Source of the DNA: Puffinus mauretanicus
Taxonomy: Eukaryota > Chordata > Aves > Procellariiformes > Procellariidae
NCBI GenBank assembly: GCA_023333565.1
Contig: JAJKFH010001941.1
Span: 558,001-622,000 of the forward strand
Reading direction: 5' to 3'
Length of the DNA: 64,000 nt
Made by a program: the position numbers and the translations under genes. The stretch's first letter is position 1. The number at the start of each line of letters is the position of its first letter. Below, one piece after another: positions 33,321-44,966 of this stretch. The notes under the pieces were generated by a model that ran no database searches, was not told where the DNA came from, and saw nothing but the letters and a program-made list of their open reading frames with translations.

Positions 33321-33427
33321 GTGTCTGCTGGAGTGCCTCCAGAAGGGGATCAGAATGGCCTCATGGGGAGAGTGGATGAAGGCGTGGATGAATTTTTCAC
33401 TAAGAAAGTGACAAAAATGGATTCAAA
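33321..33427 (+). CDS. CARMIL1: CARMIL1 exon: CSI motif
   Basis: Residues 227-261 plus two bases of a split Lys codon. Acceptor cttctgtcag, donor gtaagt. The first dozen residues ([12 protein letters not shown]) are a variable linker. The rest is the CARMIL-specific interaction motif, which adds a second contact to capping protein and gives CARMILs higher affinity than other CPI proteins. At 107 nt the exon cannot be skipped without a frameshift. Intact. Confidence 0.96.
33360..33419 (+). other. CARMIL1: CSI motif (CARMIL-specific interaction)
   Basis: [20 protein letters not shown], essentially identical to the mammalian CARMIL1 motif as I remember it. It lies 17 residues after the end of the CPI motif. 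Confidence 0.94.
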
Positions 33428-34645
33428 GTAAGTTCAAATTTTTTTTTTTTTTTAAATTAAATTAAAAAAAAAATCCATCCTGAGAGCTGGGCAAATAGCA
33501 CTTCTAAGTTGTATTTGACTTCCAATGTCCAGGGTTGCTGTTGTCGAAGTCAGAAAACACTGTAGTAGTCAAGACATTATGAATTCAATTACCCTCCCTT
33601 AAAAATTACTACTTTGAAATAAATTGCTTTAATATACCATGTGGGGGGGATTATTGACTAGTGTGTATTTTTATAATTCAGTTGACTTCATTTTACCCTT
33701 CAGTGGAGCTCATTAGAGCTGAAGCAGAGCTGTGTGTCGGTTGAGGAACTCCTCTCCAGTGCTAGTAGTACACAGGTGTCTCTGTCTAGTAAGGACTGCT
33801 GTTGGGCACAGTGTTTTGATAGATGACAGTAGATTTATGTTGTTTTAGAAATATGTTAAAGACGTGTTTGACCAATTTGTAGTATTCCAGATTTAGGCAA
33901 TACATTCATCTGAAAGTTATGTTTCCTTCAGCTTTGTATAAGGGTTATACAGCTTATACAATTGCTTTGTAGCTGGTTGTATATTTACAGAACCATGCAT
34001 CTAGATGTTCTTGTGTTCATGCATGTTCATGCACATACACACACAGACACATGCACAAATACATAAATGAGAAAGCTAGGGCGATTTCCAGACGACTTGA
34101 ATGACCCCTTCTGTGCTGTATGTGACATCCATTAAGGAAGATGGTAGGTGTTAACTGGTAGATAGCTGTGGCAGGAAAAGCAAATGTTTTAAAGTCAGTG
34201 TGAGTTATAAATATCTATAGTGACATGTGAAGCCATGTATGATATACTATGTGGTAAAATTATGATGTCTCTGAAAAATGGATTAGCCAGGTTAAGTTCA
34301 GGGTGCTCACAGACTACTGCATCCTCCTGTGCTTCCCTTGAGCGCCTGCCAGCCACTCATTTCGGATGTCCCCGTGAACTTGCACTATCCCTGCATGCCC
34401 AGCATGGCCAAGGATCTTTGCTTCATTTGCTGCACTGATGATGCTCTCTCTGGTTGGGGTGCTCTTATGCAGAAGTGTTATGTGCCCAGCTTGCCCCTCA
34501 GGTGTGAATACTCTGCTTGTAAGATGCCTGTAGAAAATCTTACTGGCAGGTGAGTTGTTTTGGGGTTGTTTTTTTTTTTTTATGAGGATGAGCATCTGCA
34601 CTATAAAGGTGACCTCTTTGTGTTCCTTATTGAGGGAAGGTGGGC

Positions 34646-34690
34646 TGTGCCAACTAGTTCCTATTTCAAGCAAGGCCCTTAAGGGACAAG
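34646..34690 (+). repeat. Inverted repeat, left arm (45 nt)
   Basis: The reverse complement of this segment recurs at 35582-35626 with 44 of 45 bases identical. This arm lies in intronic DNA 114 bp before the LTR start. The arms are about 0.9 kb apart. Confidence 0.95.
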
Positions 34691-35180
34691 ATCCCCCAAA
34701 AGCTGTGTGAATCAAGTACCTGGATCAGTTGTTCTCCTTTTACTAATGGGCAGATACAAACCAGAGGTAGTGCACTCTGGAAACAGAGCAGAGTGAAATT
34801 GTATGTTGTGGTGGGATGATGCTGGCTGGATGCCAGGTGCCCACCAAAGCCGCTCTATCACGCCCCTCCTCAGCTGGACAGGGGAGAGAAAATATAACGA
34901 AAGGCTCATGGGTCGAGATAAGGACAGGGAGAGATCTCTCACCAATTACCATCACTGGCAAAACAGACTCAACTCGGGAAAATTAATTTAATTTATTACC
35001 AATCAAATCAGAGTAGGGTAATGAGAAATAAAAACTAAATCTTAAAACACCTTGCCCCCCTGCCGCGGTGCAGGGGGACAGGGAATGGGGGTTGCAGTCA
35101 GTTCATCCCACGTTGTCTCTGCTGCTCCTTCCTCCTCACTCTCTTCCCCTGTTCCAGTGTGGGGTCCCTCCTATGGGAGA

Positions 35181-35570
35181 GTCCTCCATGAACTTCTCCA
35201 ACGTGAGTCCTTCCCACGGGCTGCAGTTCTTCACGAACTGCTCCAGCGTGGGTCCTTTCCACGGGGTGCAGTCCTTCAGGAACAGACTGCTCCAGCGTGG
35301 GTCCACCGCAGGATCACAAGTCCTGCTAGCAAACCTGCTCCAGCATGGGCTCCTCTCTCCACGGGGACACAGGTCCTGCCAGGAGCCTGCTCCAGCGCAG
35401 GCTTCCCACGGGGTCACAGACTCCTTCGGGCATCCACCTGCTTGGGCGTGGGGTCCTCCACGGGCTGCAGGTGGATATCTGCTCCACCGTGGACCTCCAT
35501 GGGCTGTAGGGGGACAACCTGCATCACCATGGTTTTCACCATGGGCTGCAGGGGAATCTCTGCTCCGGGG
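35181..35570 (+). repeat. LTR-internal minisatellite, 45-bp period
   Basis: At least two clean 45-bp units (35181-35225 and 35226-35270) share gtcctccatgaactgctcca-like and cgtgggtcctttccacgggg-like blocks. More diverged copies continue to about 35570. Because the period is a multiple of three, several frames stay open through it. Confidence 0.85.
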
Positions 35571-35581
35571 AATCTCTGACC

Positions 35582-35626
35582 CTTGTCCCTTAAGGGCCCT
35601 GCTTGAAATAGGAACTAGTTGGCACA
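35582..35626 (+). repeat. Inverted repeat, right arm, inside the LTR
   Basis: Reverse complement of 34646-34690 with one mismatch. It is preceded by a duplicated ggggaatctctg block (the first copy lies just upstream, at about 35551). It is followed at once by ordinary LTR sequence (acctcctccccctcc), so it looks inserted into the LTR. Confidence 0.9.
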
Positions 35627-36216
35627 ACCTCCTCCCCCTCCTTCTTCACTGACCTTGGTGTCTGCAGAGTTGTTTCTCTCACATATTCTCACACCTCTTT
35701 CCGGCTGCTGTTTCTCCTGCGCAGTTTTTTTTTTTTCCCCACTTCTTAAATATGTTATCACAGAGGCACTACCACCATGGCTGATGGGCTCGGCCTTGGC
35801 CAGCTGCGGGTCTATCTTGGAGCCGGTTGACATTGGCTCTATTGGACATAGGAGAAGCTTCTAGCAGCTTCTACCCACCCCCCCGAAACCTCACCACACA
35901 AACCCGACACATACGTGTATAGAGAGCTTGGGCAGAGCTGTCTGGTGTTGGAAACAGCTGGGTGCCCAGTGCAGATAAAACGGCTGCCTCTCCTCATCAT
36001 ACCATGCACAAGGCCAGCACAGGAATTGTAAAGACAGTATGAACAATGTTAATTGTCCAGTTTTTCATTTAGAGACAGCAGCTAATGACTGGGCCTAGGG
36101 CAGTGTATGGATCATACAAAAGATTGGCTTTGCCCAGGAGAAGTCATTTGGTACTATTTAAAAGAGAGGGAGGAGGGGAGTGGAGAAGAATTTAAAATGT
36201 CTGTGTCTTTTATTAG

Positions 36217-36649
36217 GAAACCGTCAACTAAAAGTTCGGACAGCAGTGAGCCCAGTGAAGCAGGTGATGAGAAGAAGAAAAGGGACTCAAGGAAGAGTGG
36301 CTTCCTTAACTTAATCAAATCAAGAGGCTCCAAATCTGAACGTCCCCAGACTGTGTTGGTGGCAGAGGAGCCCTCCTCGCCCAAGGTTACTGCAAAAGGT
36401 CCAGCTGTGGACACAAGCAAGAAGGAAGTAAAGCCTGCAGAGCAGAACGGTGGTACAGAGCGATCTGAGGAATTAAAGACACCAGACTCGCTGGAGGAAG
36501 CGCAGCCCGACGATGCGGCAAAAGCTGAGAGGGGTGACAGCAAAGGAAGCCCACAGGGAGGCCGGAGGTATGGCGTGCAGGTGATGGGCAGTGGACTTCT
36601 CGCAGAAATGAAAGCCAAGCAGGAGAAGAGAGCAGCCTCTGCTCAGAAG
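36217..36649 (+). CDS. CARMIL1: CARMIL1 exon: membrane-binding segment and Ser/Glu-rich tail
   Basis: Residues 262-406, the largest exon here (433 nt). Acceptor tattag, donor gtgaag after Gln-Lys. After a divergent Ser-rich start comes DEKKKRDSRKSGFLNLIKSR, a basic and hydrophobic segment matching the membrane-binding region described for vertebrate CARMILs, which helps place the protein at the plasma membrane. Then a disordered Glu/Ser/Pro-rich part (TEEPSSPK-like, EELKTPDSLEEAQ) leads to the conserved GRRYGVQVMGSGLLAEMKAK and QEKRAASAQK. The frame stays open upstream of the acceptor, but those codons do not look like CARMIL. Reading through the donor would stop within five codons. Confidence 0.96.
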
Positions 36650-39600
36650 GTGAAGGCAATTTGATTTCTCTTGAGTTGAAAAAATGAACAAGAGCTAGGT
36701 GTCTTCAGGGGAGGTGGGTTGGGTCTACAAGGTTTGGTGGCTGGGCCTTGACACATCACCTGCTTTCTACCAGGGATTATGGTGTTCCTGCAAAGAGATT
36801 GCTCTCTGCTGTGGTGGTTGAACACAAATATGCTGGCCAAGGACTAGTCTGCACATGTGGAGCAGGAGATGCACCCTTAAGCCTGCACTTTCTCTCCTCC
36901 TGTGGAGGAGGTGACACCAGCTCTTGCGCTTGATGTCAGGCCATCACAAGCACAGAAGAGGACATGTAATTGTTTGCATGTATTAGAGAGTAATTTTGGG
37001 GCGACTAGTAAGCACAGCTTGGATGTCTCCACTTTATAGGATGTGTGGTTCATTCATGTGTAATGGAAGCGTGCTTTACAAAAGGTAAAGCTAGGACAGA
37101 CTTCTTACTGTGTGCCCCCTGCACACCTCAGGTGTTTGGCAGAGTTAACTACAGTGGTAGCTATCTGTACTCTTCTCTTTTGGAAGGTGATGTAGAAAGA
37201 TGGAGAGATGTACTGTATTTTAAAGTATGTATTCCGTGCAGAGAAGTAAATCTAGCTTTCAGACACTGTTTACAACTATTCAGCTTATACTTTTCTTGTT
37301 GCACTTTTTTTTATTTTTATGTCCTTTTGTACCATACCAAATTATTTTTATGCCTTTGATTTCTGCATTTCAAATACTAACACTCAAAGAAAATAAGCGT
37401 ATGTTAAAAAAAATCAATCTATTCCCAATTATCTGTCCGGATTCCCTTCGCTTCTCCTCTGTGAAGTGCTGATGCTGAGCAGGAACCCTGCTTCACTTCA
37501 CAAACGTGCGGAGTGGAATATCCTCGTGTTGCTCCAAAGCATTTTGTGCTGACCTGTTTTGCCTGATGCCCATTTCCCGTTGAACTTCCCCATTATCATC
37601 CCCTGCTTCCTCCCAGCTGCAGTTGGCATGTTCTAAAATTACGAAAGGATCAGCCTTTTTTCACTCCTCTCTTCCTCTTCAACATGCAGGGCATTCAGAT
37701 GCTATCTATTCCCCACCATTATCCCCTGTATTTTGGAAGGTGTTACCTTACAACAAAGTTCATCTGCAAGCTTTGCTGTGTTTTCCTTCCTTTAACACAT
37801 TGCAGAATTGTCTTGTTGTGACCAAGCAAGGCACCCAAAGTTCATTTTTACCTTTCTTCATAGTCTTATAGTGCTTGCCATGATGTCTGAACCATTCCTG
37901 CAGACGCTGGAGTCTTGTAATAAGCAGATTCAAATTAACACAGTAGTCTATGGCTCGTTAAAGGGATCCTCAGCATAAAAATTATTTTTTCTAAAGAAAT
38001 GACCAATTCCTACCTTTCGCATTGGTGCTGAGTAGTGCCAATGAATAGTCTCACTGATTTCTAAAACATCACGTTTTCAAGTAAAATGCCATATGATTTT
38101 AAATAAGTGTGTTATGCTCTGCCTGTAACTTATAAAATACCAAGCTACTCCAGATTATATAAATTTTTATAACTGCATAAATTGTGTATGCTTGGTGCTC
38201 TTCAAGTTCTCAACACTCGTCATCTAAAGTTAGTCAGATCTGGAATGATGTGACTTGAGGTAGAATATCGGCATGTGTAATTTTTTTTTTAAGTGGGGAG
38301 AGTAGAAGTCCTCTTCGATTGATGAGCTTTCGTAGCATTGATTGAAAACTTGCATTTCATCTATCAGAAAGAAAAGTTGTTGCCTTTTCCCAGTATTTTT
38401 TTTCCCACCCTTTGCTTTTTTACTGTTTGGAAGGGTTACCCTCCTTCTTTCAGGTTTAATTTTCAAGAAAATAATTTTATTGATCTTATTTTTTTGTTAG
38501 ATTTTGTAAAAATTTATATTTATGCAATGCAAAAGTAGGTCTTTTTTATTATTATTTTTATTTAAAGAGTGACAAGAAAACTGAATTGAAATAGGAATCT
38601 GTACACAGTAGGGCACTGAGTTATCCATTCTTAATGTTGCCCAGACCACAGAAAATTTGAACTGCTTTTCGAAAGAATTTTTCAGATACTTAATCTTAGA
38701 TCACAATATCAAATAATTTAGGTTTGCACTTTTATTCATTATATTCATGAAGGTGAAAATCATACAGCATCCTGATGGTTGAGCTACAGAAGACAGCATC
38801 CCACTGCTATTACATTGTTTAGGAAGGATATGACATCAACTTCTCTACATCTTCAAATTTGTCAGAATTCCAGTATGATAGAAAATTGTATTTTCCTTTA
38901 AGGTACAGATGGCTGCTTATATTCTGAGCTATTTTACAGGAAAACAAAGCCAGAAGGAATTTACTATTTCATTCATACCCTACTGCAGTCTTGTTACAGA
39001 TACAAGTGATGAGCAGGTGCACAGTAGATGGAAAGATGGTAAATGCTTTTTTGTTTTCTTTTGCTTAGAATACAACGTGCAAATTGGCATTAATGGTAGA
39101 GACAAGTATTTGCAGATTAGTGTTGCTTCTAGGTGTATATAAAAAGATCTTTTAGCTCCATCTAGTGTTTACAGACTGAATTTTTAAATACCTCGAGACC
39201 TATGAGCAGACCAAGATCATTGGTAACCTGTTTATTCACTCTCAATGGCACCTGACTCTGCAGTATTTCCCAACCTTGCATGAATTCCTAATAAAAGTAG
39301 AGCCTGGTCATTATTTATCTACATGATGGATTCACCTGCATTTATCTGACATGATTGACAGCTTCTCAGAGTAAATTTTTGCAGCAAGTGTTTAGTGTTG
39401 TCTCGGGACCATAAGCAGTTTGTAATGTGTGTACAGTAGGTAGCCAAACATGCTAACATCCTAATTGCATTTTTAAGTACTACACTGGTAGATGCCAGCA
39501 CTGGCATCTTGCCTCTGTACATGGTTATATTTTCCCAGTAGTCCCCTAACTAGGGAGGGAGGAAGGAGTTGTAGCAAAATTAGTTTTCATATTGTCATAC

Positions 39601-41837
39601 AGCTCTTAAGTCATTTACTGTAGCTAAGTGTTATGCATGTATCTTTAATATTTACATAGGAAAATGAGTATTTCAGTGAAAGCTCATGAGAATTCACATT
39701 CCATAAAGAAATTGCTGGTAAATTAAGTTCTCAAAAGTTTTTTTTTTTCCAAGGTATGGAAGAAAAATCCAGTAAGTGAAGAGTGGTATTACCTTCAAAA
39801 ATATATAGCCCAGACAGTCTTACAAAGACTGTAGGAGGTGGAGAGGTGAGAATATAGCCAAAATACCAATGACATCAAGAAATGGGAATAAAAACTGAGT
39901 TTTCACCCAGTGGTACAAAGCATAATGTTCCTGCTAGCTTTGGAGGGGACTTTGTTTTCTATGTATGGGCACCGTAGCTTACCATTCTGGCCCTACAAGT
40001 CATGGCATTTCTAGAGTGCTTCTGACCAGAAGACTTCGTTGTTTGGCTTACACGTGGTTTTTAACATACAGATTATTTTATACTTAAAACCTGTAGAAAT
40101 ATAATCCCTTAGAGTGGATAGTTATATCCGTATTGGGGTAGTTTTACAGTACAGGAAGTTTAATGACGATTCTAATAGCATCCTCCTTAATGCGGTGTGC
40201 TATTTTAAGTGCACACCTGTACTTAGTAGAGAGGTCGGGAGGTAGCATTACCCTGCCAGGTCTTATACAAGAATGGCAGGCACTCAGCATCTCTATTCTT
40301 TTCTTTGTTGTATTGAAGAGAGGCTGTGTTTTAGGAGCTGTGAGATTACATGAGCAAAATGGGGGTATCGGTAAATCTGTAAGGCCAACCACAGTTTTCT
40401 ACATTGCTCCCCAAAATATGCTTCTCTTGAAGTGCCTGGGTTGAGTTACCACCACAGGGGAAAGACAACGTGGCCAGCATGGATATTTACAGACCATTCC
40501 TTTATGTTTATATTTAAAATACTATTTTCACCCTAAATCCGTCAATTTTTCTATAATTAGTATATGCTCCTGCTACTTGTAACCATTCTCTTCCTTCCTA
40601 CATTTCCTGTTGTTCCAATTTTTATCTACGTGCTATACCTAGCAGTCTTTCAGCTTGTAAGCTCCAAAGGGCAGTGATCGTGTTTGACGTACGCTGCACG
40701 GCACGTGGTGGAGGTTTCTGAATGCTATGGGACAGTCAGATCCCAGCACGAGTCATGCAGAGTTGGTATTGGAGTAGTAGTAGCACTGTCCTGAACATGT
40801 CAACATGACTTATGCGTGGGTACATAACCAAATGAAATGGTCATCAGCATAAATCATTTGCCTTAATTTATTTGCCTGCAAAAGTCTATCCCCGCTTTTT
40901 CAGTTTCAAAAAAAATCTCACTTTTTTGCCTAGTCTTATCTTTCTGAGGCTTTCTGTCGTAGTATATCCTGCACTTATTTCTATGCACTTTTGTATTCTT
41001 CCATTTATCCCTCTGCTTAAGCTTTGGTAGCAGATAAGACAGTAAAAGGAGGCTGGTTTGTTTACAAGCACAGAAGCTGTGTATCTAAACTTCTCCTGGT
41101 GAATACACAGGTTTCAAGCTCACTTAGGCTAGAGCTATGATATGACAAAAGTCTTTGCACCTTTTCTTTTGAGGCCAGGTTGTTAGGAAAGCTATTCTTG
41201 AGAATAAAAGACTTAGTAAAATATCAGCACATAAACAAGACACCCCCTTTCTTTAGAGGTGCTGAGCATCCAGCAGCGCTTGTGATGGGTAGCTTTAAAC
41301 ACCTTTCAAGAAGTAAGGTCTATTTGTTTTTAAAGAAATCCTGTAAATACGTGGGCACTGCTGCTTCTGTAGTTGTAAGTTTATTAAAACAAAAAGTTAT
41401 TCTTGTATGTGGAAGGACATACGATCCATTCAACAGTCTTATATTCAAAATCTAGATCTTCAGTAAAAGTCTTCTTATTTTAAACCTCAACAAGGAATTT
41501 TTAAATAGGGAGCTATCTCTGGAGAAAAGACTGTTTCCAACTAGCACCTTTAGTTTCAACTCCTGTACATTAGCAGACTTTTTGCTTAGGAGACAGGGTG
41601 TCATTGCAGCTTTGCTAGACGTGTGGCAGTATTAGTTATCAAATCAGTGTCATTTTCTTCCTACTTAGATCTCCAAGACCTGAAAGAGAAACAAGAAGAG
41701 AGAATCTACCATTTATTACTATCGCTGCTTTCTCTGCCTTATGGCTTCCAAATTAGAGCTTTTTTTTGAACAGAACCACTGAGTTGTATTAATTACAGGT
41801 AGTATTACTAATATGAGAGCTTTTCTCACTCTTTCAG
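36650..41837 (+). other. CARMIL1: Intron
   Basis: Phase-0 intron of 5188 bp. AT-rich with T-runs near 38.28 and 38.40 kb. No repeat family or exon recognised. Confidence 0.85.
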
Positions 41838-41916
41838 AAACTTGGGAATGACACAACTCCCAGAGAGTCTTTTGACATGGCGATGAGCTCAGAACGACTG
41901 GATGGAAGTGGTACAG
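41838..41916 (+). CDS. CARMIL1: CARMIL1 exon: variable linker
   Basis: Residues 407-432 plus one base of a split Val codon. Acceptor ctctttcag, donor gtacat. The translation KLGNDTTPRESFDMAMSSER then LDGSGT opens with the conserved KLGND seen in mammals. It then diverges, which fits a disordered spacer between the membrane-binding part and the proline-rich tail. At 79 nt it is not symmetrical. Assignment rests on splice borders, phase on both sides and the KLGND start. Confidence 0.92.
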
Positions 41917-44732
41917 GTACATTTTGGTTTTCCTGGTATAAACTCTTTCTAGAAAATGCAAAATGCCTAACCTCAAAATCTCACTTCCCTCTCCAGATTG
42001 TGTGCCCACAGTTGCTTAAGCAAAATATGAGCTTATGCTAAGTGGAAAGGATTAGAAACAAAGCTCACTTTTTGTACTGTGTTTGACAACAAACACTTTT
42101 CATGAGGTCAGCTCTAGGGCTGAGTAGACGGCTCAGCTTTTACTCTTGTGCTCCATGTTGCACAGGAGGGAAAGTACTCGGTGCATGTGCCTGGGGCACC
42201 TTCGAAAGGATGCTGTCTTGTAATGGGATCAGCAAAGCTGAAGCTGAACACGGGAACCAGCAAAAATGTCTGTGCACGAAGAAGTGAAACTCCTGAATAC
42301 ACCTGATGACCTAAACATGACCAATTTGCAAGGTTTATAGTAGTCAGTGCAGGTACCAGCCTGAGTAGTCCTGGCTTTCAGCTGTTAGAATAGACATCTC
42401 ATAGGCAATGGCAGCTGGCTCTTCCCAGGGTTTACCTGCCTTCACCGAAGCCAGGGCTGTCTGCAAAGCTGTGGTGCCCCTGGACACTGCACACATGCAC
42501 AAAATGACTCTCCGTCGTGTAGAAAGTGGAGTCCAGCCTTGCAGTGCTTACAGCACCGATTCCCTCTGCACCTTGTCAAGCTGTAGTTCTGGGCCCTGAT
42601 GTGGCAGTGCCTACAATGCAGCCATCTCAGGACAAGACGAAATTCTGGTCTCTGTGCATACTTTTGGGACTGGCCAGTGAAGTGTTCAAAAGGGATTCAG
42701 CTCTGGTGGTTTGTGCATACCACATTCACTGGACTGAAAGGAGTGGGCTGAACTAGGAAATCCAGGTCTGATTTCTCAACAGCGGTGGTAGTTATCCTGC
42801 ACGGTACATAGGGTTGCCAAAACATACAGAAGCAAGGCTGATAAAACGGGCTGAAATCAAAATCCAAATGTGGCCTTCTTGGTTGAGCATTTCAGAAATC
42901 AATTTTGAAGTTTTATACTTTCTAAAGCTAGTTTTAAAAGACAGCATATTCAGAGCATGCTGAACTCTATAAATCAGAGCTTTTAAAGCCTGCTTATTTT
43001 TTTGAGGAGGACCTTGTGTACTGTATGTGTCTCCTGATATCATCAAACTGAAGTCAGAGGAGCAAGAATAGTCTGTGCTTGGGGTATTAGAGTAGCTGGG
43101 GGTGTCTGACCCCAATTTTTCTCTGGTCCTTGTCTCTGTATATGACACATTTCACCCCCACCTCACTGCACTGTGCATGCCCCTTCCTTTTGGCCTCCAG
43201 CTGTCAGTTCTTTCTTTACCAGTCTTGCTTGAGAGCTTCCCAAGGCTGCTCTTCGCTGTTGTGACTACAGTTTGTCTTTGTTTTGGGTTAATTTGTTTTA
43301 ACTTACTGGTTCTAATAATATTAGCAGGCCTGAGGTTAGGAAGGCAAGAAAGAGAGTTAATGGAAAATTGCTGGATGTTGCTACAGGAAAACTATAGATA
43401 GTGATGCAGAAGGAGAATAAGGTTTTTTTTATTCCTTGCTTCACATCTGGATGTTGCCTGCTTTTTTGTATGCACACACACACAGGTGAAGAAGGTGTCC
43501 TGCTGTTTCGCTTGCAGCATGCAAGTCTATTGCATGCATGCAGACACAAACTCTCCGTGTCACGAACTCACACAAATATGTATGTGCCACACAACTCTCT
43601 ATGGTTTGCCAGAGTTTAACTCCAGCTGGGCTGAAAAACAGCTACGTAAGCTGGAAAAATGTATTGGCGATTGGCTTGCAACAAACTATATCAACACTCC
43701 CCTCCCTCCCGCTGCCATTGAAATGTCTGTGCTCAGCACTTTCATAACAAGTAGGATTTCTGAATGGGAATAGCAGGCAGGTAGGTCAAGTCAGCATCTG
43801 TGAGTACATACTTGGCTTTGCCAAGTACCAAGGCTACCAGTCTGCATTTCAGTTAGTCTGTAATTCTCTTCTGAGAATAAAGATGTGACAATTGTTGAAA
43901 GTCCCAAGCTAACACACAAGTTCCAAGATTATTATTATTCCTGCTACATACAAGCCTTCAACCTTCTGAAAGCTGCAGAGTAGGAAAGTAGGGCAGGCGT
44001 TCTGCTTGTTCGCAACCTAGAGTCCAGCAGGCTTTCTACCAACTTGCACAGCTAGATAGGACGGATTTATTGCTTGGAATTCAGCGTAGCTTTATCTGTA
44101 AATACCTTGGTCTTTGTTTGGGATAAATAATATGTTGATAAACTTGCTAATGTGTGGAAACCGTAATCCATGTACAGTGTTATTAGATAAATCAAAATAT
44201 TATCTAAAGAATACTTGCTAAGTTTCAAAATCTCCTCCAGAGCTTGCTAAAAGCAACAAATAACAAGACGTAGCCTGCTGATCACACGTTTGGGATTTAT
44301 TTTCTGGGCCAGGATTTCTCTGTTGATCTTGGATACCCAACCTTTTGTCTGTAGAGGCACAAAACAGCCAAAGGCTGCCTTTTCCACAGATCCATCGCTG
44401 CTTTCTCAGCAGGTAGGCTGTACCATCTGCTCCCAGAAATATGAAGGAAGAATAAGGTCCAGCCAGCCATCACCCCAAATATATTAAAAAGGGGGAGATG
44501 CCATCACCTCCGAGGCAGTTGAATTATGAAGCTTAGCATGTGTAAGAATTAGCAGTTTTAAATGCTTTTCTTGCAGTAATTTTGAATGAAATGTTAGGGG
44601 TCCTCTTGCACACTCAAACAGCAGTGCAGCAGTGATATGTGAGCTAATGATGGTATTTTCCACACAAGCATATCTGTGCACAGAGCCCTCTGTGTGGCAG
44701 GAAACTTTATTTTATGTGTCTATTTATTTTAG
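41917..44732 (+). other. CARMIL1: Intron
   Basis: Phase-1 intron of 2816 bp. A 58-nt exon-like segment at 44355-44412 was considered and rejected because it breaks the frame. A short CA repeat lies near 43.48 kb. Nothing else recognised. Confidence 0.85.
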
Positions 44733-44966
44733 TGCCTAAACTCCAGCAGACCCTTCCAGAGAGTCGGTTTGCCTCAAATAAAGGTGACTCCATCTCAGCA
44801 TCATCAGAAAAAAATTCAAAAGCTGAACCAAAGGCAGAAGCTTGTGCGAAGGCAAGAAGTTCTTCCAATACACCAACCAGCCCAAAACCCCCACTGCAGT
44901 CAACAAAGCCCAGCCTGGCAGGACGACCCACGGTGCCACAGAAACCACGCTCTGCCTCTCGTACTG
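44733..44966 (+). CDS. CARMIL1: CARMIL1 exon: proline-rich, SH3-ligand region
   Basis: Residues 433 (split Val) to 510 plus one base. Acceptor atttattttag, donor gtgagg. It contains PKLQQTLPESRF, an Ala/Lys/Glu-rich stretch (SKAEPKAEACAKA), then SSSNTPTSPKPPLQSTKPSL and GRPTVPQKPRSASRT. The PxxP-type motifs are the part of CARMIL known or expected to bind SH3 domains, including that of class I myosin. It aligns well with mammals at the Pro-rich end and poorly before it. Reading through the donor would add an unrelated tail, so the splice site is preferred. Confidence 0.95.

Larger units (their letters stand above)
34804..35911 (+). mobile_element. Avian endogenous-retrovirus LTR (about 1.1 kb)
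   Basis: Begins TGTTGTGGTGGGATGATGCT and ends AACCCGACACA, giving TG...CA ends. Blocks such as ggctggatgccaggtgccca, gggtcgagataaggacaggg and the G/C-rich tail with agcttctagcagcttc match a widespread avian LTR as I remember it. It holds an internal minisatellite and an insertion of inverted flanking sequence. The 5-bp flanks (ttgta before, tacgt after) do not match, so no target duplication is supported. There are no viral genes beside it. Long + strand reading frames across it come from the minisatellite and are not genes. Confidence 0.78.
33428..36216 (+). other. CARMIL1: Intron containing an LTR
   Basis: Phase-2 intron of 2789 bp. It begins with T- and A-runs just after the donor, has a small CA-rich patch at about 34.01-34.07 kb, and contains the 1.1-kb LTR and the inverted repeat described separately. 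The AG at 36216 follows ctgtgtctttt. Confidence 0.88.

Noticed and set aside
34329..34553. 74-codon plus-strand frame ending at a consensus donor (cag|gtgagt)
   Set aside because: No acceptor of matching phase and no CARMIL-like sequence; the flanking exons already join correctly.
35052..35652. Plus- and minus-strand frames of 163-194 codons
   Set aside because: They arise from the LTR minisatellite and its G+C content.
34799..35916. Target-site duplication for the 1.1-kb LTR
   Set aside because: Flanks ttgta and tacgt do not match; either the duplication has decayed or one flank was rearranged.
36107..36216. Open frame with ATG running into the exon at 36217
   Set aside because: The codons before 36217 do not resemble CARMIL1, a proper AG lies at 36216, and the phase needed by the preceding exon is met only from 36217.
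44355..44412. 58-nt segment with good acceptor (cttttgtctgtag) and donor (gtaggc)
   Set aside because: Length is not a multiple of three; joining it to the next exon gives a TAA within three codons. A poison exon is possible but nothing else supports it.
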